This document shows, one piece after another, positions 1-6,921 of a stretch of DNA of 17,615 nt. The notes under the pieces are model-generated. The model had not been told where the DNA came from. It searched no databases and saw only the letters and a program-made list of their open reading frames with translations. The DNA is from Candidatus Hydrogenedentota bacterium. GTDB taxonomy: Bacteria; Hydrogenedentota; Hydrogenedentia; Hydrogenedentales; JAGMZX01. The translations under genes were made by a program, and so were the position numbers. Positions within the stretch are counted from its first letter, which is position 1. Each line of letters begins with the position of its first letter. The DNA is taken from positions 1 through 17,615 of the forward strand of contig JAKQEQ010000119.1 of the NCBI GenBank assembly GCA_029556545.1. The letters are read 5' to 3'.

Positions 1-360
1 GTCGCCTGTGTGCGTGGCGGCCAGATTTACACCTCGACGGACTCGGGCGCGACCTGGACCCCGAGGGACAGCGACCGCTTATGGTGGTCCGTGGCGTCGT
101 CGGCGGACGGCACGAAGCTGGTCGCCTGTGGGCCAAGCGAAAAGATTTACACCTCGACGGACTCGGGCGCGACCTGGACCCCGCGGGACAGCAACCGCTC
201 CTGGTATTCCGTGGCGTCGTCGGCGGACGGCACGAAGTTGGTCGCCTGTGTACAGAACGGCCGGATTTACACCTCGACGGACTCGGGCGCGACCTGGACC
301 CCGAGGGACAGCAACCGCTGGTGGTATTCCGTGGCGTCGTCGGCGGACGGCGCGCGCCTG
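1..360 (+). repeat. Three tandem 120-bp coding repeats
   Basis: Units at 1-120, 121-240 and 241-360 each begin GTCGCCTGTG. A block of about 40 bases (24-63 in unit 1) is identical in all three, as are about 24 bases near 88-111. Differences concentrate in two short windows, around unit positions 11-23 and 78-87. Each unit encodes one 40-aa Asp-box repeat. The array may extend left beyond the window. Confidence 0.95.
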
Positions 361-636
361 CTTGCGTATGCATCAGACGACGGCGACAGGGTCTTCGCAT
401 CCAGGGACTCCGGCGTGACGTGGCGGCAGACGAGTACGGAGCACATCTTCTATCTTGCGTGCTCGGGGGACGGCACGCGCTGTGTGGGCGGTAGCAGCAC
501 GATCTATACAGGACACTGGCCGGTCCCCACGAACGCCGGTTTGTACGGGGACAGCGCGACCGCCCTCGAACTGCTCTACGTGGGCGGCGGCGTGTTCCTG
601 CCCCTCAATCACAACGGATCATTCTCCGTGGATTGA
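1..636 (+). CDS. Partial surface protein of 40-aa BNR/YCF48-like repeats (C-terminal end)
   Basis: The frame is open from base 1, so the start lies outside the window. The visible 211 residues hold three nearly identical 40-residue units plus a fourth, degraded one (about residues 121-160). Each unit has the pattern IYTSTDSGATWTPRDS followed by VASSADGTKLVAC. The SxDxGxTW core is the Asp-box/BNR motif, and such units form blades of sialidase-like or YCF48-like beta-propellers. The protein ends after a non-repeat tail of about 50 residues with no membrane anchor or sorting signal. Its location is therefore probably extracellular or periplasmic, though the signal peptide cannot be seen. It lies 18 bp before the PKD gene, which has a strong ribosome site, so the two are probably co-transcribed. 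The ligand is unknown. The repeats are identical at many synonymous sites, which suggests recent duplication or gene conversion. Confidence 0.8.
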   Translation, partial: VACVRGGQIYTSTDSGATWTPRDSDRLWWSVASSADGTKLVACGPSEKIYTSTDSGATWTPRDSNRSWYSVASSADGTKLVACVQNGRIYTSTDSGATWTPRDSNRWWYSVASSADGARLLAYASDDGDRVFASRDSGVTWRQTSTEHIFYLACSGDGTRCVGGSSTIYTGHWPVPTNAGLYGDSATALELLYVGGGVFLPLNHNGSFSVD

Positions 637-654
637 CGGGGAAAGGAGGACGCC

Positions 655-1311
655 ATGAAATCGACGGACTATGCAAAGACGCGAAGACGCAAAGAGAAGA
701 CCAGGATCGCGACGGCGGGTGCGCGCGGGGTGTTCGCGGTGCTGTGCCTGATGTCGTTGGGCGCGATGGGCGCGAACGTCAACGGGACCGGGGCCTCGTT
801 GAACCTGCTGAGCGCGGAGTATTGGGCCGCGGACGAACAGGTGAACGGGGCGGGCGCGTCGCTGTTGCAGGGCGGCACGTCCGGGACGGGCGGCGCGTTT
901 CAAGGCGGCCTTGGCGCGACGCTGATCCTCGATCCGCTCTCGGCGCTGCCGGGAAGCATGGCCACCGTGGCGGACTTCAGCGCCGCGCCGGTGTCGGGCC
1001 GGGCGCCGCTCGAGGTCTACTTCACCGACCTTTCTTCAGGCGGGCTGTACGAGATCACGGCCTGGTTGTGGGATTTCGGCGACGGCGAGACGAGCACGGA
1101 ACGAAACCCGGTGCACGTCTACGAGACGGTGGGCGTCTATACCGTGACGCTTACGATCATCACCGAGGCCGGGACGGTCAGCAGGCCCAAGGCCGACTTT
1201 ATCACGGTGCTTGAGACCTTGCCCGTCGTCGGCGCGGGGTTGCTCGCGGCGCTGGCCGGCGCGTTGACGACCGCCTCGCTGGCGGTCCTGCGAAGGAGAT
1301 CAAGAGGTTGA
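655..1311 (+). CDS. PKD-domain secreted protein with C-terminal sorting signal
   Basis: This is a 218-aa protein. The start is fixed by AAAGGAGG at 642-649, five bases before the ATG. Residues 1-24 form a long basic leader and 25-39 a hydrophobic core ending AMG-AN, consistent with a signal peptide. Residues 40-95 are Gly/Ala-rich with a doubled VNG(T/A)GASL motif (42-49 and 63-70). Residues 107-186 are a PKD (Ig-like) domain with the typical WDFGDG (139-144) and an HxYxxxGxYTVTL strand. The end is tripartite: LPVVG (189-193), a membrane segment (about 191-212) and RRRSRG. That is the architecture of PEP-CTERM/IPTL-CTERM-type signals, which are recognised by exosortase- or rhombosortase-like enzymes. 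The motif is not one I can assign to a named class. A structural or adhesive surface role is inferred, together with the repeat protein just upstream. Confidence 0.8.
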   Translation: MKSTDYAKTRRRKEKTRIATAGARGVFAVLCLMSLGAMGANVNGTGASLNLLSAEYWAADEQVNGAGASLLQGGTSGTGGAFQGGLGATLILDPLSALPGSMATVADFSAAPVSGRAPLEVYFTDLSSGGLYEITAWLWDFGDGETSTERNPVHVYETVGVYTVTLTIITEAGTVSRPKADFITVLETLPVVGAGLLAALAGALTTASLAVLRRRSRG

Positions 1312-1429
1312 GATAAGGCAGCCCCGGCGGCAGGGACGCGGGCCCGGGCCACGGCCCCGCGCCGCCGGACATAAGCAAGCCCTCCTGGGAGAGGATGCCC
1401 TACCGCGTCCTTTCCTTGCCTGAGACCCA

Positions 1430-1467
1430 GTGGCCCCGGCGCGTTGAGGCAGGCGCGCCGGGGCCAC
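1430..1467. repeat. Perfect 14-bp inverted repeat, 10-nt loop
   Basis: GTGGCCCCGGCGCG (1430-1443) is exactly complementary to CGCGCCGGGGCCAC (1454-1467). A transcript would form a very stable stem. It lies 118 bp beyond the PKD stop codon. It has no T-run, so a canonical intrinsic terminator is doubtful; a transcript-stabilising hairpin or a REP-like element is equally possible. Confidence 0.8.
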
Positions 1468-1524
1468 GCCAGGGAGCGGGGACCGGGGACGTGGGTGGGA
1501 GTCATGGGGACGAGGCGGGGGGAC

Positions 1525-1578
1525 GATTACGATTACGAACACGAGCACGAGTGCGAGTACGAGGACGAGGACGAATAG
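1525..1578. repeat. Hexamer array, GANNAC-type
   Basis: Nine consecutive 6-base units run GATTAC, GATTAC, GAACAC, GAGCAC, GAGTGC, GAGTAC, GAGGAC, GAGGAC, GAATAG. All begin GA and most end AC. The last unit runs into the left edge of the three-way-junction repeat. Confidence 0.85.
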
Positions 1579-1636
1579 GAGCTGGGGCGTCCCGCCCCAC
1601 ATGTTCGGGGGCAAGATGCCCCCGCTCCTATGCGCG
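1570..1636. repeat. Interspersed repeat copy 1 (three-way-junction fold)
   Basis: It shares the GACGAATAGGAG edge, the GGGGCGTCCCGCCCCAC core, a GGGGGCA-x-GATGCCC arm and CTCCT...ATGCGC with 16569-16638. Two 8-bp-class hairpins with 3-nt loops (1583-1599 and 1606-1624) are enclosed by an outer stem TAGGAG/CTCCTA (1576-1581 with 1625-1630). There is no coding role. It resembles REP/BIME-type elements in size and structure. Confidence 0.85.
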
Positions 1637-1678
1637 ACAGGGGGAGGGGCGGACAAGCGACTGGAGAGAGACCTAGAA

Positions 1679-1727
1679 TTTCAGATTTCAGATTTCAGAC
1701 TTCAGATTTCAGATTTCAGACTTGAGA
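1679..1727. repeat. Heptamer array TTTCAGA x7
   Basis: Seven consecutive 7-base units: TTTCAGA three times, CTTCAGA, TTTCAGA twice, then CTTGAGA. This AT-rich island is unlike the surrounding GC-rich DNA. Seven-base periodicity in a non-coding gap suggests slippage or telomere-like expansion rather than protein constraint. Confidence 0.9.
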
Positions 1728-1764
1728 TCGCATATCCCACCATACACCGTCATGCCCGCAACCT

Positions 1765-1856
1765 GGTCCCTAGTCCCTGATCCCTGGTCCCTGATCGCTG
1801 ATCCCTAGTCCCTGGTCCCTGGTCCCTAGTCCCTGAATCCCTAGTCCCTGATCCCT
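1765..1856. repeat. Heptamer array (GG/AG/GA)TCCCT x13
   Basis: Thirteen units of consensus RRTCCCT are joined head to tail, one with an extra A (GAATCCCT) and one reading GATCGCT. The unit length equals that of the TTTCAGA array 37 bp upstream, but the sequence is unrelated. Function is unknown. The array ends about 10 bp before the kinase promoter. Confidence 0.9.
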
Positions 1857-1865
1857 GCTATCCCC

Positions 1866-1894
1866 TTGCGCACGGCACGGCGTTCGGCTACTAT
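1866..1894 (+). promoter_or_regulatory. Putative promoter of the sensor kinase gene
   Basis: TTGCGC (1866-1871), a 17-bp spacer, then TACTAT (1889-1894). Transcription would start near 1901, leaving a leader of about 66 nt. The same -35 recurs at 7905-7910 and 14086-14091, which raises confidence in an otherwise weak match. Confidence 0.5.
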
Positions 1895-1966
1895 TTGCGC
1901 GGGGGCGGGGGCCGGAGTCGCGAGGGCGATCCGGACGGGTCAGGCAACCTACGAGGAGTGGTGGGC

Positions 1967-4138
1967 ATGGCGGTGTTGCCGCCCGGTGCTGGTTTCGGCA
2001 AGTACCGGATTCTTCGGTTGATCGGTCGCGGCGGGATGGGCGTGGTGTATCTGGCGGAGGACCAGACGCTCGGCCGGGAAGTCGCGCTCAAGGTGCTGGA
2101 CCGGTCCGTTACCGCAAGCGGGGATTTCGCGGCGCGTTTCCGCGTCGAGGCGCGGACGATCGCCGGTCTGGAGCATCCGTTCATCATCCGTATTCACGCC
2201 CTTGAACAGATCGATGAAGAACTGGCCATCGACATGGAGTTCGTGTCGGGCGGTTCCGTCGCGGACGCGGAGAAGGCGGGGCCGATCCCGGCGACGTTGG
2301 CCCTCGGGCACCTCCGGGACACGCTGCTTGCGCTGGCGTGCTGCCACGAAGAAGGCATCATCCACCGGGACGTGAAGCCGAGCAACCTGCTGATTCGCGG
2401 CGACGGCCACGTTGTGCTGTCGGACTTCGGGCTGGCGAAGCTGCTGGCGGAGTATCAGACGGAGTCCATCGCGCAGCGGACGTCCTCGGGCCTGTTTCTG
2501 GGCACGCCGCGCTACGCGCCGCCGGAAGCGTGGGACGGGCAGCCGCCGACGCCCGCCTGGGACGTGTTCTCGACGGGCATGGTGTTGTATGAAGCGATCG
2601 CGGGCGCCACGCCGTACTCCGCCGACACGCCGCTGTCGCTCATGAAAGAGATGATCGAGAAGCGGATTCCGCCGCTCAGCGAGGTGGTCGAGGGCGTTTC
2701 GCCGGAACTGAGCGAACTTGCCGCCGACATGCTCGCCCGCGTGCCCGAGGACCGCCCGCCGGACGCCGGGGAAGTGTTGGCGCGTCTCAGCACGCTGCCG
2801 GAACTGTCGGCGGATCAGGCTGACGACGTCGCGCGAACGCAAGCGCACAGGCATAGCGCCTACCAAAGACGTCTGCGCCGCCTGCGGGCGCGCGCGTGGT
2901 GGCGCGGGTGGGGTGAGGCGTTGCGCCGGATGGCGCGCCCCGCGTTCCGCGGCGTTGCAGTCGTGGCGGTTCTGGCGGTGGTATTGGCGGGCCTGTGGTC
3001 GGCGTTCTCATGGTCTTCCCGGGGCGTCCCGTCTCCCGCGCCGCCGGCGACGGACGAGGGGTACCGCATCTTCGATACCATCGAACCGGTCGCACAGACC
3101 TTATGGCCGAATCATTGGATCATGACGCGCCTGCCGGACAACAACGGTTGGGATGTGATCGCCGCGGCATCCGCGCGGCTGTGGCGCCTGCAAGCGACGC
3201 CGCAGGCGACCGGGGCGGGTCTTGTGTTTGAGGGGTCTTGGGCGGAGTACACGGACACTTCCGCGCGGGTGTTTCGTTACGGTACGCTGAGCGGTAACGG
3301 GCGCTGGCTCCGCCCGAACGAGGAGATGGCGGCGACGCTCACGTTCACGAGCCTGCAGGACGGTTCGCAGTCGACCCAGGCGCTGATACTGCGCACGGCC
3401 GCGAATCCGATCACCCTTGCGGAATACGCGCGGCGGCTTGAGGGAAGCGACCACGCGCAGGCGCTGATCTACAAGGAGTTGATCCCGAGAAATCAAGCAT
3501 GGGCGGAAGAGGTCGAATCGCGGTACTTGTGCGCCGTCTCGCGTCGCGTCACGGTGCCGCGACGCGCCGGCGGCGTGCCGGAGATTGACGGAAACCTCGA
3601 TGACCCCTGCTGGCACGATTTCATCGAGGCCGCGGGCGCGGCGCCGGGCATGGCGGTTACGGGCGAGGGTGACGCGCGGGCGACGATCCGGCTGCGGTAC
3701 GACGACGACGCGCTGTACCTGGCCGTCGCGGTACGGCCAATACCGGTCCAACCGCGCCTCATAATTACGGTGTTGCCGCGTTTCGGCGTGCCGGTGGCGA
3801 TGTCTACGCGGTGGGCCGTTCGCGCGGAAGGCGGGCGGGTGATCGCGGCACAGCGCCTCGTCGCGGACCGGTCCGTGCCCTGGTCTTGTGATTGGACCCT
3901 GGCCGATCAGCGAGAAGAAGATAGATGGACGGCGGAGGCGCGGATACCGTTTGCGGGGATCGATGAACGCCGAAGCCCGAGGCAAGGGGATCGCTGGCGG
4001 CTGAATTGCCAGGTAACCCGGGAGGAGGCGGGCGCGGAAGTCACCGTCGCCACGTGGGGCAACGCGGATCCGCTGCGCGCGGAACACGGCCTGATCCTGG
4101 TATTTCAAGGCGCGGAATCCGCACAAAGCAATCCGTAG
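1967..4138 (+). CDS. Transmembrane Ser/Thr protein kinase with CBM9-like outer domain
   Basis: This is a 723-aa receptor-type Hanks kinase. ATG 1967 is chosen because GAGGAG (1953-1958) lies 8 nt upstream and the kinase fold begins 12 residues in; an upstream TTG at 1895 overlaps the promoter. The cytoplasmic domain (about 12-285) has the GRGGMG loop (20-25), K42 in VALK, HRD (133-135) and DFG (153-155), and the APE motif reads APPEAW. All catalytic residues are present, so it should phosphorylate Ser/Thr. One membrane helix (about 329-348) follows. The outer part has an unrecognised region (about 365-530) and a C-terminal CBM9/DOMON-like domain (about 535-715) with PEIDGNLDDPCW, a DDALYLAVAV strand and WTAEARIPF. 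The family usually binds sugars in secreted glycosidases, so glycan sensing is inferred. The ELWxxDGT gene follows after 40 bp and is probably in the same operon. Confidence 0.9.
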   Translation: MAVLPPGAGFGKYRILRLIGRGGMGVVYLAEDQTLGREVALKVLDRSVTASGDFAARFRVEARTIAGLEHPFIIRIHALEQIDEELAIDMEFVSGGSVADAEKAGPIPATLALGHLRDTLLALACCHEEGIIHRDVKPSNLLIRGDGHVVLSDFGLAKLLAEYQTESIAQRTSSGLFLGTPRYAPPEAWDGQPPTPAWDVFSTGMVLYEAIAGATPYSADTPLSLMKEMIEKRIPPLSEVVEGVSPELSELAADMLARVPEDRPPDAGEVLARLSTLPELSADQADDVARTQAHRHSAYQRRLRRLRARAWWRGWGEALRRMARPAFRGVAVVAVLAVVLAGLWSAFSWSSRGVPSPAPPATDEGYRIFDTIEPVAQTLWPNHWIMTRLPDNNGWDVIAAASARLWRLQATPQATGAGLVFEGSWAEYTDTSARVFRYGTLSGNGRWLRPNEEMAATLTFTSLQDGSQSTQALILRTAANPITLAEYARRLEGSDHAQALIYKELIPRNQAWAEEVESRYLCAVSRRVTVPRRAGGVPEIDGNLDDPCWHDFIEAAGAAPGMAVTGEGDARATIRLRYDDDALYLAVAVRPIPVQPRLIITVLPRFGVPVAMSTRWAVRAEGGRVIAAQRLVADRSVPWSCDWTLADQREEDRWTAEARIPFAGIDERRSPRQGDRWRLNCQVTREEAGAEVTVATWGNADPLRAEHGLILVFQGAESAQSNP

Positions 4139-4178
4139 ACGCCGAACACGCCCGTCGCGCGAAGCGAGAGGAAGCAGT

Positions 4179-6896
4179 ATGGGGATCGTGGTGGGAATGG
4201 TCGCTATGGCGACGCTTCACGGCGTCGCGGCGCAGAATGTTCCCATGGAGAACCCTTCGTCCGTGCCGGAGTATCTGAAGGTCGCGGGGGACGCGCTCTA
4301 TTTCACGGCGGACGACGGTATCCATGGCCGGGAACTCTGGAAATGGGAGTTCCCCGAAGATGTCGCGGCGGAGGACCGCGCGAGCCCGCACATCGCCGCG
4401 TCGCGCGGCCGGGCGCGTCTCGTGGCGGACCTGACGCCGGGACCGCAAGGCGCCAACATCAATTACATATTGAACTGTCATAATATCCTATATTTCTATC
4501 CCACGCTCGAAACGCACGGCAGAGAACCTTGGTATTACGACCCGGCGCGGGATGAGGTCCGTGCGTGGGATTTCCGGCCCGGGCCGGAATCCTCGGGAGC
4601 ATCCAACGCCTTTCCCGTCAAGAACGGGATGGTGGCCGTGGTTGCGGATGACGGCGTTCACGGGCTGCAGCTTTGGGCGGGCCGGGCCGGGTCCCCCGAG
4701 ACCGCATTGATCTCCCCGCAAACGTCGCTGCCGCCCAGCGCACGTATCCTGGGATACGTGGCGTCCGACGGATTTCTGTACGTGGTGACCGGGCACGGCC
4801 TTGCCCGCACGGACGGATTGGACGTCGAAACGGTAGTTGATTGGCACAACCTCGACGTGTCGGCGAACCAAATCTGGGACATCGATGGCCGCCTGCTGTT
4901 TCTGGGCATGACCCCCGAGTACGGAAGCGAGTTGTGGATTCTCGATGATTCTCCAAGCGGTGCGCGCCTGCTGAAGGATATTGCGCCCGGCGCCACCACG
5001 TCCGGACCGGAATGCGGCTGCAATTGGAGGCAGTGCTTCTACTTCAACGCCGATGACGGCGAACTCGGCAGGGAACCGTACCGGACGGACGGGACGCCCG
5101 ACGGCACGGTGCTGCTCAAGGATGTGAACCCCGGAAAGACGGGCAGCAATCCCCATTACTGGGCCGCGGCCGACGATTTCCTTTACTTCGTCGCCGATGA
5201 CGGCGTTCACGGGTATGAAATCTGGCGGACGGACGGCACGCCCGACGGCACGACCCTCGCGGCCGATCTGTACCTGGGCGAACAGGGGTCGGACCCGTGG
5301 TCCCTCACCGCGTACAAGGGGCGGCTCTTCTTTTGCGCAAACACACCTGCTTACGGGGAAGAAATCTTCTTCACCGACGGGACCCCCGAGGGCACGGGCA
5401 TTCTGCGCGATATCGTTCCCGGCGCCGGGGACGCCGGTCCTGACAATCTGACGGTCTTCGGCGATCTACTGTTTTTCACCTGCAACGACGGGTTGCACGG
5501 CGAGGAACCGTGGGTGACCGACGGGACTCCCGAAGGCACCCTGTTGGCCGCGGATATCGCGCCAGTTCGGGTGAATCCGTCTTCTTCCCCGCGACAATTG
5601 ACTTCCATCGGCGACGTCATTGTGTTCACGGTCAGCGACATGGCGCACGGCGAGGAACTGTGGACGAGTGACGGGACCGAGGCGGGAACCGTTCTCGTGC
5701 GGGACATCGCGCCCGGGCCGGCGCACTCGGCTCCGAGAGATATCACGCCCTTTGCGGGCAAGGCGCTGTTCTCCGCGTTCACGCCGGAGGCGGGCCGGGA
5801 ACTCTGGGTCAGCGATGGAACCGTCGAGGGCACGAAACAGGTTTGTGACCTGTGGGAAGGCCCGAACTCGGGCGAGCCGCGCCATCTGCTCTGGTGGAAC
5901 GGTCTGGCGCTGTTCACCGCGGACGACGGACTCCATGGACGGGAACTGTGGCGGTCGGACGGGACGGCGGAAGACACACGCATGATCCTGGACGCTACGG
6001 CAAGGCCGGACGGGACTGCGTTCGTGAGTCTCTTCGTTCTTCGAGGAAAGGCGTATTTCTATACGGGCGATCCGCCGAATGAGATCACGCTTTGGACCAC
6101 CGACGGCACGGAAACCGGTACATACGCCCTGTTGCGTCTTGCTTATCCCTACTATGTCGGGGACCCGGATGAACTCGGTGACTTCCCTCGTCTCGGCGAG
6201 GGCGTCATTCCGTTGCGCGAGGACCTGTCCGAAGAGGCGTTGCTGGCGGCCGTGATGTACCCGTGCAGCCCGGACTACTCACTGGAAGCCCCCGTAACCG
6301 TGGGCAATCTAACGTTCTTCGCGAGCCACACGCGCCGTTACGGGACGGAGTTGTGCCGGAGCGATGGCACACTGTCCGGCACGGGCATCGTATGGGATGC
6401 GTTTCCGGGTCCGGGCAGTTCGAGTCCGTCGCAGCTTGCGGTAGTGCGGGGCCGGGTGTACTTCGCTGCGGACCATCCTCGCGAGGGCCGCGTGCTGTGG
6501 CGCACGGACGGTACGGAGGCCGGCACGAATTTCCTTACGCCGTCATTCGGCGACCGTGTATCGCCCCCGATTCCCGTGACGAACGTGGTCGCGAACGATC
6601 ACTTGCTGCTTGTGCTCGGGGCCTCTCCCGAGCAGACCAGACTGGGCTACAACTTGCTCAGCCTGATCAGACCCGGTGAGGAACAGGACGAGCGGTCCAC
6701 CGTGCCGGCTGACAAGCGGGCCTCGCCGGGACCGCCACGGCATCTGGTGATCACGCAAGACAAGGCGTATTTCGCCGCGGACGACGGCGTGCATGGCGAG
6801 GAGCTCTGGGCATACGATCCGACGCCGAGCGACCCGCCGCCGATGACGTACCTGGTTAAAGACATTCTGGTCCCGGGCGATTTGTCTCCGAAATAG
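4179..6896 (+). CDS. Secreted ELWxxDGT-repeat protein
   Basis: This is a 905-aa protein. ATG 4179 has GAGG (4168-4171) seven bases upstream. A short signal peptide is visible, MGIVVGMVAMATLHGVAA-Q. Nearly the whole mature protein is about 14-15 repeats of roughly 48 residues. They have the pattern (H)GxELWxxDGTxxGTxLxxDIxPGxxxSxPxxL, then a hydrophobic strand and ADDGxHG. Clear copies are GYEIWRTDGTPDGT, GEELWTSDGTEAGT, GRELWVSDGTVEGT and RVLWRTDGTEAGT. The ELWxxDGT family is taken to form beta-propeller-like surface proteins, but its biochemical function is not established. The first three units are divergent and the last ends as ELWAYDPT. No C-terminal anchor is seen. It lies 40 bp after the sensor kinase and may be its extracytoplasmic partner; that link is inference from position. 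Confidence 0.9.
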   Translation: MGIVVGMVAMATLHGVAAQNVPMENPSSVPEYLKVAGDALYFTADDGIHGRELWKWEFPEDVAAEDRASPHIAASRGRARLVADLTPGPQGANINYILNCHNILYFYPTLETHGREPWYYDPARDEVRAWDFRPGPESSGASNAFPVKNGMVAVVADDGVHGLQLWAGRAGSPETALISPQTSLPPSARILGYVASDGFLYVVTGHGLARTDGLDVETVVDWHNLDVSANQIWDIDGRLLFLGMTPEYGSELWILDDSPSGARLLKDIAPGATTSGPECGCNWRQCFYFNADDGELGREPYRTDGTPDGTVLLKDVNPGKTGSNPHYWAAADDFLYFVADDGVHGYEIWRTDGTPDGTTLAADLYLGEQGSDPWSLTAYKGRLFFCANTPAYGEEIFFTDGTPEGTGILRDIVPGAGDAGPDNLTVFGDLLFFTCNDGLHGEEPWVTDGTPEGTLLAADIAPVRVNPSSSPRQLTSIGDVIVFTVSDMAHGEELWTSDGTEAGTVLVRDIAPGPAHSAPRDITPFAGKALFSAFTPEAGRELWVSDGTVEGTKQVCDLWEGPNSGEPRHLLWWNGLALFTADDGLHGRELWRSDGTAEDTRMILDATARPDGTAFVSLFVLRGKAYFYTGDPPNEITLWTTDGTETGTYALLRLAYPYYVGDPDELGDFPRLGEGVIPLREDLSEEALLAAVMYPCSPDYSLEAPVTVGNLTFFASHTRRYGTELCRSDGTLSGTGIVWDAFPGPGSSSPSQLAVVRGRVYFAADHPREGRVLWRTDGTEAGTNFLTPSFGDRVSPPIPVTNVVANDHLLLVLGASPEQTRLGYNLLSLIRPGEEQDERSTVPADKRASPGPPRHLVITQDKAYFAADDGVHGEELWAYDPTPSDPPPMTYLVKDILVPGDLSPK

Positions 6897-6921
6897 CGCG
6901 TTTTCTCGCAGACGCCCCGTG

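Larger units (their letters stand above)
1312..1966. other. 655-bp gene-free tract rich in simple repeats
   Basis: I see no convincing gene here; open frames are short and of low complexity. In order it holds a GC-rich stretch (1319-1370), a perfect hairpin (1430-1467), a G-rich stretch (about 1470-1523), a hexamer array (1525-1578), a three-way-junction repeat (1570-1636), two heptamer arrays (1679-1727 and 1765-1856), and the promoter and leader of the kinase gene (1866-1966). Confidence 0.85.

Noticed and set aside
1-360. 120-bp repeats considered as a diversity-generating retroelement target or CRISPR
   Set aside because: They are in-frame coding repeats. No reverse transcriptase, template repeat or adenine-biased change is visible.
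1300-1676. Short open frames in the repeat tract, some with regular Val/Leu or Arg patterns
   Set aside because: The regular pattern comes from the GANNAC hexamer array and the three-way-junction repeat. There is no ribosome site or conserved motif.
1679-1856. Repeat arrays considered as CRISPR
   Set aside because: Units are 7 bp, directly abutting and without spacers. No cas gene is in the window.
1949-4126. Long - strand open frames opposite the sensor kinase gene (1949-2866 and 3101-4126)
   Set aside because: The + strand has complete kinase and CBM9-like motifs. The antisense products are Arg-rich and featureless.
6897-6921. Possible bidirectional terminator between the ELWxxDGT and HDOD genes
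   Set aside because: The 25-bp convergent gap shows no inverted repeat worth calling.
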